A stretch of 64,000 nucleotides of DNA from CAVOAK01 sp963664465 (lineage in GTDB: Bacteria > Pseudomonadota > Alphaproteobacteria > UBA8366 > CAVOAK01), in assembly GCA_963664465.2 (NCBI GenBank), contig CAXXSU010000004.1, positions 248,001 through 312,000 on the forward strand, read 5' to 3'. Numbering within the stretch: the first letter of the stretch is position 1; every line of letters begins with the position of its first letter. Positions 8,517-17,783 of the stretch are shown here, piece by piece. Both the position numbers and the translations under genes were made by a program. Under the pieces are notes generated by a model, which ran no database searches, was not told where the DNA came from, and saw only the letters and a program-made list of their open reading frames with translations.

Positions 8517-11500
8517 CTAGATTCGCATGCTCCAATGCCGGCCCTTGCTCTGCTGCTGCCTTTCGGCCTTGCGCTCGGCGCGCTGTTGCCGCAACTCCCG
8601 GAGCTTCTCTGGATCGTCGAGCAGACGGGCGACGCGCTCGTCGCGCATCCGGACGTCCTCGCCCTCGCGTTGCCCAGCCAGGGTCGCCGCGAGGTACCGG
8701 TCGTTGTCTTCAAGCACCTCGCGCACCCGCGCGAGTGCTAAGCCGAGGCTCTCCTGCGCGTGTGCGATGTAATCGAGGTGGATGGCGTATCTCCCCGGGT
8801 CGTCCATGAGTTCCTCGCAGCGGCCCACCGCAAAGTCAGTCAAGTCCCGCCATGTGTCGTAGTCCTCATGGTTGGGAACCGCCACGCCCCGCTCGGCCGC
8901 CTTGGCCACCAGCGGCTCGCGGCGGCCCAGCCGATCCGCCATGTATTCGCGGCAATCGTCGAAGTAGTTGCGGTTTGACACGACCTTGCCGATCTGAGCG
9001 AGCACCGCGCTGATTTCCGATTCAACGCCGCGATCCAGGAGCATATTTTTGGAGACCCTGTCCAGCTCCTTGTGCAGATGGTCGTAACCATCCGTATAGA
9101 TGACATGGACGCCCTCCTCCGCGGCACGCTCCACCTGGCGGTTCCAGTCCCGCTTCAGTTCCCCCGAGCTCTCCAGGGCCTGCCGCGCGAAGGTCGCGGT
9201 CCGCAGCCGATCTTGGTAGTCCTGCCCGCCGACGAAGTAGCCGATGGCGCGGCCGAAGCGGGAGAGTGCCGCTCGTACAGGCGCGGCGCCACTGGACATG
9301 GCCCGCGCCCGGTCCGGCGTAGCGCCGTCATCCATTGCGAACCGGGGACCGACCCAGTGGCGGTTTTGCTGGCGCCGCAGCTCGCGCGACTGCCGTTCGG
9401 CCAGCTCCTTGTCATCCTCCCGGATCACCTGGCGAAGCGCCGAGAGCGCCCTTATCATCTGGGTCCTGGCCTCCACGAGCCTGTCAAGATGGGCGCCATA
9501 GGTTCCCTTGCCGGACAGAATGGCCTCACCCGCCGCGATGAGGCGCTCGGCCACCTGCCGCCAGTCCGGGTAGGCTGAAACCCCTGTCAGCTCGGTTTCC
9601 TGATCTGCCGCAACGTCTCGGAGAGAAGCGCGCGCATCCATGTGGCGTTCCGCTTCGCCCGGATAGTCCAGGATCTGTTTGCGGGTCGAGAGATAGTGCT
9701 GGTGATTCTCAAGGACCTGGATCAAGGGCGCCCGTGATTTGGCCGGGATATCCGGGTTCTCCGCAATCATTTGAACGCGCGAGATGATGTCCATGTAGAC
9801 CTTGGCGTAGAACACTGGGACTCTGGCTTGCCGGGCGTCTTCGACGAGGCTGTTCCAGTCCTGCCGCAGGGCTTCGTAGGCTGGCATCCAGGCCGGCTCC
9901 GCGGGCTCCGGTTGTTCGACTTCCTCCCGTGTATCCGCGGGTTCGCTGCGCAGTTCCGGTGTCTTGACTTTGTAGGCGTATTCACCATCCTTTCGGATGA
10001 CTTGGCGTAGCCGTGATAGCTCCCGTTCCACCCGCGCCCGGCCGGTTTCCATATTGTCGAGATGGACGCCATACGTCTCGCCGTCAGAGAAGATGGTCTC
10101 GGCCGCTGCCATCAGACGGTCCGCTTCCTGTCTCCAGCCCAGGTGATCCGATACCTTATCGATCCGAACACCGAGGTTGTCGGCGACATGCTGGAGGGAA
10201 GCATGCGTGTCCATGTGCCGTTCGGCGGCATCAAGATAGTCCTCGACGTACTTTTGCGCCGAGAGACCCCGTTGGTGATTTTCGAGCACCTCGATCATGG
10301 GCGCCTTTGTTTCGGTCGGGATTTGCCCGTTCTCCGCCAGCGCCCGGATGCGCGGGACAATGTCCGTGTATCCCTTGGCGTAGAATAACGGCTCCCCGGT
10401 TTGCCGGACGCGCTCGAGGAGCTCGTTCCAGTCCTGCTGGAGTGCCTCGTATTGCGTCAGCCAGTCCGGCTTGGGGAGATCCTGGTCTCCCGGCGGCACA
10501 TTCACCTGCGCGGCCTCGGCAAGTGCCCAGGGGTAATCCTCGGCTTCGGCCGGCGGGACGGTATCGATGAGCCGGGCCTCCGGCGCGTCAAGATCGGGAG
10601 ACTGCATCCCGGTCGTGTCCGGCGTCATCGTATCGGCACGCCTAGGTGCCTCCGCACGACCGCCCTCCAGCGCCAGCTCCCCTTGCTGCAATTCGGGTTT
10701 CGGGTGTTGTACGTCCTGTTCCGCTTCCTTCCTTGTCCGATGCACGTGCCGCATCGTGGCAGCGCGCCGGTGACGGCGCGCGCGGGCATGGAGGTCCTCA
10801 AAGGCATCGAGGTCCTTGCGGGAGATGTCGTCGCGCTCAGCCAACAGGGATGCGAAGACGTCCGGTCGGGCGCGGAAGGTCTCGGCCTGTTTCAGCAATA
10901 CCGCATGGCGGGTGAGCGTCTCCCGGAACGTACCACTGAACGCCACGGAATCCCCTTGCGAGCGGGTCCGTTCGCGGAGATCGTCGTATGCCGCGAGAAC
11001 CTGCCTTCGGCCATCGGCAAAGGCGGCAACCGTCTGGGCGTAACGCCAGCCGAAGGCGGTGCGCCGGACATCCCGCGCGATGCGTACCAGCGCGTTGTCG
11101 TTCGCGGCTGCACGGATATCCCCCGCCACGCCCTGGGCTTCGCCAAGGGATTGAACCCGGTCCTCCACGACATTCTCCCGGCGATCTTCCCAGACACCAT
11201 CCGCCATGTAGTCGAGTGCTGCTTCCTTGGGCTGCGAACGCGACCAGCGTTCGGCCAGATATGCCCTGATCTCGGTATCCGTCACCGCGTTTTCCTGGTC
11301 GTTGTCGGCCCGCCGGTCGGCGATGTCGAGGGCGAGCGGCGCCCGGTTGACGTAGATGTCTATCCTCTCGCGATGGCGCGTTGCGGCGGGATAGATCGTC
11401 TCCCGCGAGGGCCTCGCATCGGCCAGCAGGAAGGTCCGGTCCACGGTCAATCCCTGGGCCGAGGTGATGGTCATCGCGTAGCCATGATCGAGACGGATAT

Positions 11501-14030
11501 TGCCGTACCAGTCGCGGATCTCGTCGTTATGGAATCTTACCTCACGGCCGTCCTCGGTCCGCGCCGATATCAGGACGCTCGGCTCCGTACCGGCCTCGCC
11601 CCTTTCAACCTTGAAGTCCTCTACCGTGACCACGGTGCCGTTGAACAACTGCTTCTCCCAGTGGGTGGCGCCGATGCGCAACCGGTCGCCGCGCGCGATT
11701 TCCAGCGGCGAGGTGGTCCGTTCGTCTTCCGTGCCCCGACTTACCATCACCGTCACTCGTTCCGCATCGTCCCGATCCGCATGGGTCCGATCCGTCTCGG
11801 CTTGTTCTGCATCCGGCAGCGCGGCGAAACGGCGTTCCCGCATCAGGTGCGACAGTGCCCGCACTTCAGCCCGCGTGCGCGCCAATACCACGCTGGACTT
11901 GCCGGGGTTCGCCCGCTGGTAGCGGTCCCAGTCGTCGACCAGACCGGTCAGCGTCCTTTCTTCGTCATAGCCGATATGGAACCGCCCTCGCAGGTGGAAC
12001 GCTGCAATGGCCGATGCCGCATCGCCGTCGCGCAGCGCCTCCGACGCTGCGACCTGCCACGGCGTAAATACGAGTTTCCCCTTCATGTTCTCGTAGTAGG
12101 CAAGAATGCGGGTGCGCCTCTCCTCTGCCATCGAACTCGCCAGGAGCCGCGCCGTCTCGGGTGTCTCCCCCTGGATATGGGTCAGGATATCTTCCAGGTC
12201 CGCCTTCTGGCGCCGTATGCGGTCCACCCGCACGCTGCCAACCGCATCGCGGATCAACCTCAGCCCCGGCCCGGCCTCAACGGGTTGCTGTTGCTGGGTG
12301 TCGCCCGCGAAGACGATCTTCGCTCCGTAGCGCCCGGAGAGCTGGAGAATATGATGCGCCTGGCGGGTCGACAGCATCCCCGCTTCGTCAACGATTATGG
12401 TGGTGTCCTTGTTAATCTCGATCCCGCCCCGCGCGGCAAGACGCAGCAGCTTGTCGACGCAGAACGGCCGCGCATCGACATCGTTGCCAAGCGCCACCGC
12501 CGTGCGCCAGGCCACGGCGGTGGCGATGATGTCGTTGCCATGTTCACGGTAGAGATCGGCGATCGGCCGCAGCGTTGTGGTCTTGCCCGATCCCGCTGCT
12601 CCTTCGATGATAGCGATCCGGCCCGCGGATGATGTGACCGTCCGGATCGCCGCGATCTGCTCATCGCTCAGCGGGTAGCCCGCCTTCAGCAACCCGGTTA
12701 CCTTTGCTTCGATTGCCTGGGCGGGCAACGATTGACCTGTATCGGCGGCCATGCCTGCCGCCATATCCCTGACTTCCTGCTCTATCTGCAGGGTGTGACG
12801 GGTTGAATAGAGCCTCGTGTGCGCCATATCGGCCCGGCCCTCGGCCGACCTCGGCGGGCGGGTCAGGCGCACCACCGCCGGCCTCAGAAGAACACGCTCG
12901 ATGCTTGTCGCCACCGCGTCCCGGCCCAAAAACCCAGCGGTCGCATTGCCCACCCGCTCGACGATGTCGGGCAAGCGGAAGACCGCCTCCTCCCTCGTAA
13001 GGCGCTCCGGCAGGCCTTCCAGCACCTCCGTCAGCGCCCGGATCTGCTCTTGGGTAATCTCTTCCGCCTTGCCCAATAGCGAGGCGATCAGTCCTTCGCG
13101 TTCGACATATCCCTCCGCCTCGGAGCGCCACCGCGTGTGCCGGATCTCGGGGTCGTTGTCGGGCGACTTGCCGGCCCGCGTGATCTTGTTCGCCGCCGCA
13201 GCCCGCGGTGCGTTGCCCTCGACCGTAAAGCCCATCTCCCGGGCCGCTTCGATAATCTGACCCCGGCGCTTCGACCAGTGCGCGATCAACGCCGCCGGTT
13301 CTTGCCCGGCGGTTCCAGCGGATGGGGAAAAGCCCGCAATGCGGGTGAACTCATTGTCCTTGCCGTACTGCTCCATGTGAATGCCAAGCCGGTCCCGCAG
13401 GTTCCACGCCAAGGTATTGCGGTAGACCGCCCCCGCCGCCTTCATCCAGGCATAGACCGGGTGCTGGTGCAACGCCCGGTACTTGCCGTCCCGGTGCGTT
13501 CGTGCGGCATTGAAGATCGTGCAATGGGTATGAAGCTGCGGGTCGTTCTCGCGGCTCGTGCCATGCTGGAACATCGCGCCCATGATGTCCGCCGCCACGA
13601 CCCTGGTTCCGTCTCGTTCCTGAAGCCGCGTCCAGGCGCAATACCGCAACACCGTCCCTGCCAATGCGGTACGGGCTGCGTCATTGTGCGCGCGCTCGAT
13701 CTCCGAACGCAGCTCAGGATCGGCAATAGCCCACAAGGCGGAGACGCTCTTGTCGGCGCTGAACGTCATGTCGAGGCCGGGCGAGCGCTTCTCGCTTCCG
13801 GCATTGCGCGTCAGCCGCTCTCCACCGCCGGGGGCGAAGCCATGATAGAGCCGGTGGAACTCTCCGCCATCGACCCTGCCGCCGTCGGCAAGCCCGAACA
13901 GGCCGCAGGGGTTCCACCACACGCCATCCGGTTCCTCGCCCGCGGTGTAGTACTCGTTGGGATGACGGAAGGAGCGCTGGCTCTCAAGGTAATAGGCTGC
14001 CGAGGCCATTTGGGCCAGCGTCGCTACCAT
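8517..14030 (-). CDS. MobF-type conjugative relaxase/helicase (TraI/TraA-like), 1,837 aa
   Basis: The N-terminal TrwC/TraI relaxase domain (about 1-290) has tandem tyrosines at 13-14 and 27-28 and the metal-binding histidines in PQLHTH (H167, H169, with H156 before it). A UvrD/RecD2-like helicase follows: Walker A GAAGSGKTT at 477-485, TIIVDEAGM ending in Walker B near 548, FAGDTQQQQPVEAGPG, and YAMTITSAQGLTVDRTFLL as the late helicase motif. The last roughly 650 residues hold three tandem ~165-residue helical repeats (listed separately). The protein nicks and unwinds the transferred strand at oriT in conjugation. The start MVATLAQMASAAYYLES fits the family. No type IV secretion genes are in the window, so transfer would need a helper. 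The frame is open throughout. Confidence 0.93.
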   Translation of the reverse strand: MVATLAQMASAAYYLESQRSFRHPNEYYTAGEEPDGVWWNPCGLFGLADGGRVDGGEFHRLYHGFAPGGGERLTRNAGSEKRSPGLDMTFSADKSVSALWAIADPELRSEIERAHNDAARTALAGTVLRYCAWTRLQERDGTRVVAADIMGAMFQHGTSRENDPQLHTHCTIFNAARTHRDGKYRALHQHPVYAWMKAAGAVYRNTLAWNLRDRLGIHMEQYGKDNEFTRIAGFSPSAGTAGQEPAALIAHWSKRRGQIIEAAREMGFTVEGNAPRAAAANKITRAGKSPDNDPEIRHTRWRSEAEGYVEREGLIASLLGKAEEITQEQIRALTEVLEGLPERLTREEAVFRLPDIVERVGNATAGFLGRDAVATSIERVLLRPAVVRLTRPPRSAEGRADMAHTRLYSTRHTLQIEQEVRDMAAGMAADTGQSLPAQAIEAKVTGLLKAGYPLSDEQIAAIRTVTSSAGRIAIIEGAAGSGKTTTLRPIADLYREHGNDIIATAVAWRTAVALGNDVDARPFCVDKLLRLAARGGIEINKDTTIIVDEAGMLSTRQAHHILQLSGRYGAKIVFAGDTQQQQPVEAGPGLRLIRDAVGSVRVDRIRRQKADLEDILTHIQGETPETARLLASSMAEERRTRILAYYENMKGKLVFTPWQVAASEALRDGDAASAIAAFHLRGRFHIGYDEERTLTGLVDDWDRYQRANPGKSSVVLARTRAEVRALSHLMRERRFAALPDAEQAETDRTHADRDDAERVTVMVSRGTEDERTTSPLEIARGDRLRIGATHWEKQLFNGTVVTVEDFKVERGEAGTEPSVLISARTEDGREVRFHNDEIRDWYGNIRLDHGYAMTITSAQGLTVDRTFLLADARPSRETIYPAATRHRERIDIYVNRAPLALDIADRRADNDQENAVTDTEIRAYLAERWSRSQPKEAALDYMADGVWEDRRENVVEDRVQSLGEAQGVAGDIRAAANDNALVRIARDVRRTAFGWRYAQTVAAFADGRRQVLAAYDDLRERTRSQGDSVAFSGTFRETLTRHAVLLKQAETFRARPDVFASLLAERDDISRKDLDAFEDLHARARRHRRAATMRHVHRTRKEAEQDVQHPKPELQQGELALEGGRAEAPRRADTMTPDTTGMQSPDLDAPEARLIDTVPPAEAEDYPWALAEAAQVNVPPGDQDLPKPDWLTQYEALQQDWNELLERVRQTGEPLFYAKGYTDIVPRIRALAENGQIPTETKAPMIEVLENHQRGLSAQKYVEDYLDAAERHMDTHASLQHVADNLGVRIDKVSDHLGWRQEADRLMAAAETIFSDGETYGVHLDNMETGRARVERELSRLRQVIRKDGEYAYKVKTPELRSEPADTREEVEQPEPAEPAWMPAYEALRQDWNSLVEDARQARVPVFYAKVYMDIISRVQMIAENPDIPAKSRAPLIQVLENHQHYLSTRKQILDYPGEAERHMDARASLRDVAADQETELTGVSAYPDWRQVAERLIAAGEAILSGKGTYGAHLDRLVEARTQMIRALSALRQVIREDDKELAERQSRELRRQQNRHWVGPRFAMDDGATPDRARAMSSGAAPVRAALSRFGRAIGYFVGGQDYQDRLRTATFARQALESSGELKRDWNRQVERAAEEGVHVIYTDGYDHLHKELDRVSKNMLLDRGVESEISAVLAQIGKVVSNRNYFDDCREYMADRLGRREPLVAKAAERGVAVPNHEDYDTWRDLTDFAVGRCEELMDDPGRYAIHLDYIAHAQESLGLALARVREVLEDNDRYLAATLAGQREGEDVRMRDERVARLLDDPEKLRELRQQRAERKAERQQQSKGRHWSMRI
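8684..10470 (-). repeat. Three tandem ~165-aa repeats in the relaxase C-terminus
   Basis: Three diverged copies are encoded at roughly 10470-9970, 9890-9400 and 9167-8684. Shared marks are a YEALxQDWN or ELKRDWNRQ opening, PLFYAKGYTDI / PVFYAKVYMDI / HVIYTDGYDHL, a PMIEVLENHQ / PLIQVLENHQ / SAVLAQIGKV helix, a GWRQEADRL / DWRQVAERL / TWRDLTDFA block, and a YGVHLDNME / YGAHLDRLV / YAIHLDYIA block ending in an arginine-rich helix. Copies 1 and 2 are closer to each other than to copy 3. They are predicted all-helical. I know no named function. Confidence 0.75.
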
Positions 14031-14696
14031 ATCGACCGTATCCCGATAGTTCCCGCCGCCGGTTTCAACTCTCTAACCTCTTTCCTTAACCCTCATGCCG
14101 GTCACTATCGCGTTCACAGCCAGCCCAGAAGCGATAGCCTCCAGGATTATCCAATCGCCCCAAGCCAGTTTACGGCAGAGGTGTGCATTGCTTACTTCGC
14201 TATATAACGTTCCGTGAGAGGATATAGATTGCGCATGGTGAGAACAAGACACGAACAATAGAAGAACATGAATTGTACAAGTGGCGAATTGGGCCTAGCT
14301 TGAAGTGTTGAACGTACGCGGGATTGATATCGGTGAGCGTAGCTTGCGAACATTCCTGAACAAGGTCGCTTCTGGGACCGACAAACGTGGATCAACCGAA
14401 GAAGGCAGTGAGCCGTTCTGAGCTGAACGAGTGCGTACCTTCTCTTGCAAAACGACGATGTGGCCTTCGAAGCATGGAGAGCCGTCGTTGCGGTTGCGGA
14501 TACGAACAAGGAAGTTGCAGGGGGGGATGATGGCGTGGCACGTCAGTGCCCGCATATGGCGATGGTGCGAAGCGCCGTGCCCTGAGGCGGCGATGCGATG
14601 TTCGGAGAACGAGGAGCCGCCGACGGGTGTTAGCTCGCCCATCTGGCGGTGGCGCGAAGCGCCCCGCCATGGGCCGTTGCTCTAACCAACCGGCAC
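14031..14696. other. Region upstream of the relaxase gene; candidate oriT location, no gene seen
   Basis: About 660 bp with only short, coding-unlike frames. Its first 500 bp are more AT-rich than the neighbours (for example ttcgctatataacg near 14190), which fits a promoter and possibly an origin of transfer, usually found next to the relaxase gene. I could not identify a nic site. At 14556-14585 and 14640-14670 two similar segments of the form ggcg(a/g)tgg(t/c)gcgaagcgcc occur, about 85 bp apart. Confidence 0.35.
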
Positions 14697-14741
14697 AAAA
14701 AGGGGGCCGGTCCCGCGCCGAGTGGTGGCGGGGACCGGCCC
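14697..14741 (-). terminator. Rho-independent terminator after the DUF2493 gene
   Basis: On the minus strand, an 11-bp perfect stem (GGGCCGGTCCC at 14704-14714 pairing with 14731-14741) is followed by a T run (A run 14697-14701 on plus). It starts about a dozen bases past the DUF2493 stop. The loop (gcgccgagtggtggc type) is nearly the same as in the terminator after ssb. Confidence 0.82.
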
Positions 14742-14753
14742 TGAAAGGTGTCG

Positions 14754-15671
14754 CTACGCGGCGGCGATCAGGACGGGGATTCCGACCTTGCGTGCCTTGT
14801 CGACCATGTTGTTGGTGATGCCGGAGCCAGGGAAGGCGACGAGGCCCTTCGGCAGGAAGTTCAGCAGGACGTCGTTGCGCCGGAAGGGCGCGGCCTTGCC
14901 GTCGCGGTCCCAATCGGGTTTGCAAACGACCTGATGCACGCCATTCTTCTCCGCCCAGCTTGCCGCGATCTTCTCCGCGCCGGGTCCGCCGCCGTGCAGC
15001 AGGACCATGTCATGGTACTTGATCTTGATGCTGTCCAGGGAGCGCCAGATGGCGGTGACGTCGTCGAAGTCCTTGCCGCCGGTGAAGGCGACCAGGGTGC
15101 CTTCGGGCAGATGCGCGGAGGTCTCGCGGTGTTCACGGGCGCGCAGGTAGTCGCGGGCGTCGATCGCGGCCGAGGTGAGTTTACCGGTCTGGCTGCTGTG
15201 CGATCCGTTACGCGGGCGCCAGGTATCGCCGGTCTCGGTACGGTATCCCTCGGCGGCGAGGTCGCGCATGGTCTCGAAGGCGTCGCGCCGGTCGCCGAGG
15301 TTCTGGACGCGATCGGTGAGGCGTTCCAGTTCGCGGGACTTGATCTCGGAGCCGTCCTGTTCCTGGCCGAGGTCTTTCATCTCGGGCGCGATCTTGTCGA
15401 TGCCGCGGTCGAGCCGCTGGACCTGGGCGTGCAGGGCATTGACGAAACCCCAGAGCAGGCTCTCACGTTCATCGGCGAGCTGGGTGCCGTCCGGTGCGAC
15501 GGCACCGGCCAGGATGTGGATCGCTTCCTCGATCCCGGCAAGCGCCTCTTCCTCGTTCCAGATCTCCCGGTTGTCGAACTCGTCGGGACCAGGAGTGGCT
15601 CCGAACAGGGCGGCCTGTTCGCAAGCCATTGCGGTCTGTGACGACGTTTCGGTGCTGATGAAGTTCTGCAT
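14754..15671 (-). CDS. DUF2493/SLOG-domain protein of plasmid type
   Basis: 305 residues from ATG 15671, preceded by GGAGA at good spacing (an upstream in-frame ATG at 15683 overlaps that site). The N-terminal ~170 residues are helical with a DNREIWNEEEALAGIEEAI segment. The C-terminal ~120 residues form the DUF2493 domain of the YspA/SLOG Rossmann-like superfamily: LVAFTGGKDFDD, LLHGGGPGAEKIAASWA, PDWDRDGKAAPFRRN and GLVAFPGSGITNNMV. SLOG proteins bind nucleotides or nucleotide-derived ligands; the ligand here is unknown. Such genes are common beside SSB and relaxase genes on alphaproteobacterial plasmids and integrative elements, and that is the context here. Its own terminator follows immediately. 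Confidence 0.8.
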   Translation of the reverse strand: MQNFISTETSSQTAMACEQAALFGATPGPDEFDNREIWNEEEALAGIEEAIHILAGAVAPDGTQLADERESLLWGFVNALHAQVQRLDRGIDKIAPEMKDLGQEQDGSEIKSRELERLTDRVQNLGDRRDAFETMRDLAAEGYRTETGDTWRPRNGSHSSQTGKLTSAAIDARDYLRAREHRETSAHLPEGTLVAFTGGKDFDDVTAIWRSLDSIKIKYHDMVLLHGGGPGAEKIAASWAEKNGVHQVVCKPDWDRDGKAAPFRRNDVLLNFLPKGLVAFPGSGITNNMVDKARKVGIPVLIAAA

Positions 15672-15683
15672 GAGTCTCTCCAT

Positions 15684-16152
15684 TGCAATGTTTCTATCCT
15701 CCGAGGCGGGCTGCCCCGTCGTGATGACTCTTTAGGGTCACGCGCTCGCAGCGGAGCCACGATGGCCGGAATGCCTGGGCTGGGGGGATGGGCGAGTGGT
15801 GCGGGCGCAGGGAGCGAAGCGAGCGAGCCACGGTCGCGTATTCCCCCGGCGCTAGCCGCGCAGCGGCGTGGCATTGCGCGCTATCGCCGTAACGGAGCGT
15901 GAGCGGAGTGAAGGAGCCCGGAGGGGTTGGCGCAGTGAGAACGTGTGGCACAATGAGCCATCATGACGGGCTAATTATTCTCCCACTCCCTCACCTCCCT
16001 TCCATCGTTGCCGTAAGCTGGGTGCTTGCAATAAGGGGCACGATCCGGTCCGCAAGGGTGCCGGCGCCGATGGCGATGGGGTCGTTGTGGGAGTCTCAAT
16101 GTCCGGGAGGGGTGGGGACGTTATTGGGGATGAACTCGAACGTGATGGCACG
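15684..16152. other. Intergenic stretch between DUF2493 and ssb genes
   Basis: About 470 bp without a credible gene. The part at 15800-15930 is rich in ggagcgaagcgagcgag / gcgagc / ggagtgaaggagc-like short repeats. The part at 15950-16040 is more AT-rich and could hold the DUF2493 promoter. No known motif was recognised. Confidence 0.4.
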
Positions 16153-16195
16153 AAAAAGGGGCCGGTCCTGCGCCGAGTTGGCGGGAACCGGTCCC
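16153..16195 (-). terminator. Rho-independent terminator after ssb
   Basis: On the minus strand a GC-rich stem (plus-strand arms at about 16158-16168 and 16184-16195, imperfect but pairable with G-U) is followed by a T run (AAAAA at 16153-16157 on plus). It closely resembles the terminator at 14697-14741 in arms and loop. Confidence 0.72.
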
Positions 16196-16221
16196 GAGGT
16201 GTGCGGCTGGGGGGAGAGCCG

Positions 16222-16662
16222 CTAGAAAGGAATTTGGTCAGCGTCGGCTATTGATTCAAGGGTCGTTGCAGTCGCCACGGTGTCTCCGTTCATAGTCGGA
16301 GCGCCATTGCCATTCGGCTTGTCGAGAAATTGGACTCGGCCGCCGGGGACCAGCAGGATCTCGGTCGAGAACCGGTCGCTGTCCTCGCCGTCCTTGCGCC
16401 ACTTGCGGGTCTGCAGCTTGCCCGAGACGTAGACCAGGCGGCCCTTCTTCGCGTGCTTCTCCAGCATTTCCACCAGGCCGTCCTGGAAGGTGACGATGCG
16501 GTGCCACTCGGTGCGGTCCACCTTGTCGCCCGAGTTCTTGTCGAGGAAACTCTCGTCGGTGGCGATCGAGACGTTGGCGACGCGGCCGCCGTTGGTGAGA
16601 CGGCTGATGGTGGCATCGGCGCCGAGGCGTCCGATCAACTGTGCGTTATTCAGTCCGAACAT
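16222..16662 (-). CDS. ssb: Single-stranded DNA-binding protein
   Basis: 146 residues from ATG 16662, with AGGAG seven bases upstream. The OB fold opens MFGLNNAQLIGRLGADATI, with TNGGRVANVSIATDES, TEWHRIVTF and KKGRLVYVSGKLQTRKW, which are standard SSB features. The C-terminal tail ends IADADQIPF, an acidic tip followed by IPF, the site that binds other replication and repair proteins. It coats single-stranded DNA. It is an accessory copy: its neighbours are the relaxase and DUF2493 genes, and mobile elements often carry their own ssb to protect the transferred strand. It is likely its own transcription unit, with a terminator 27 bases downstream. Confidence 0.95.
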   Translation of the reverse strand: MFGLNNAQLIGRLGADATISRLTNGGRVANVSIATDESFLDKNSGDKVDRTEWHRIVTFQDGLVEMLEKHAKKGRLVYVSGKLQTRKWRKDGEDSDRFSTEILLVPGGRVQFLDKPNGNGAPTMNGDTVATATTLESIADADQIPF

Positions 16663-16894
16663 GATCAATCTCCTATGATCCGGGTTATGACATCGGGTTG
16701 TTGAACGGGAACCGGTCTCTCTCGATCCCTTCTCCGTTCACTCTCTGAAAGCCCTTCTCTTTCTCTATTCAGCCGTCCGCGCCGGTGTAGGTCCAGGAAG
16801 CGAGAACCTCGCGGATCGCGTGAGCCGGCAATCTGGACCCTGCTGACGAAAGTGGAGACGTCCTGCGATAGGGTTTTGATCGCAGGAGGTGCAA

Positions 16895-17191
16895 ATGTCG
16901 AAGCAGAATGGGAACAAGGGCCGGCGGTTTGATCGGGCCTTCAAGGAAGAAGCCGTGCGTCTTTTACAGACGAGCGGGCGCAGGCAGCGGCAGATAGCAG
17001 GAGATCTTGGGATCAGCGTCAGCGCGCTCGGCCGCTGGGTCGCAGAATTGCGTGAGGAGGATTTGCTTTCCGGTCCGCATGAGGATGCAGCGAAGGAGAT
17101 TACCCGCCTACGCCGAGAGTGTGATCTGGCCCGTCAGGAACGTGATCTGCTAAAAAAAGCGCTGGCCTTCTTCGCCAGGGAAAGTCGATGA
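16895..17191 (+). CDS. IS3-family transposase OrfA (helix-turn-helix)
   Basis: 98 residues from ATG 16895 after AGGAGG. It has the IS3 OrfA layout: FDRAFKEEAVRLLQ, a helix-turn-helix (QRQIAGDLGISVSALGRWV) and a C-terminal leucine-zipper-like helix (EITRLRRECDLARQERDLL). It binds the element ends and is normally joined to OrfB by programmed -1 frameshifting; an aaaaaag slip site lies near its end (ctaaaaaaagc at 17149). Its partner gene is broken, so only a DNA-binding or inhibitory product could be made. Confidence 0.9.
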   Translation: MSKQNGNKGRRFDRAFKEEAVRLLQTSGRRQRQIAGDLGISVSALGRWVAELREEDLLSGPHEDAAKEITRLRRECDLARQERDLLKKALAFFARESR

Positions 17192-17783
17192 GGTTCCGGT
17201 TCATCGACGCGGAGAGGGCCGGGTTGGCGATGCCGATATTCCGCCTGTGCAGACTGCTGCAGGTCAGCGTCTCAGGCTTCTACGCTTGGCGCAATCGCGG
17301 CCCAAGCCAGCGACAGCTCGATGACATGGTTCTACTCGCCCATGTCCGGGCAGCCTTTCGGCGCAGCCGCGAGAGCTACGGTGCAGAGCGGGTCCATCAC
17401 GAGCTTGCCGAGAATGGGATCGAGGTTGGACGCCATAGGGTGGCTCGGCTGATGCGGGGAAATGGGTTGTCTCCAAAACGGAAACAGAAGTTCAAAAAGA
17501 CGACGGACAGCCAGCACAACAAGGCCGTCGCATCGAACCTTCTCGACCAGAACTTCTCCGCCGAGGCACCCAACGAGAAATGGGCTGCCGACATCAGCTA
17601 TATCTGGACGGCACAGGGCTGGCTCTACCTGGCCGTCATGCTCGACCTCTACTCCCGGCGCGTCATCGGCTGGGCCGTGGGCGCTCGCATGACCAGCGAC
17701 CTCCGCTCAGGGCGCTTAACCGTGCTATCGGGCTGCGCCAACCTGGCGCCGGTGTGATCCACCATAGCGATCGGGGAAGCCAG

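Noticed and set aside
10401..12632. A 743-codon plus-strand frame inside the relaxase gene
   Set aside because: It is wholly antisense to the helicase domain, whose motifs are clear on the other strand; long antisense frames are expected at this GC content.
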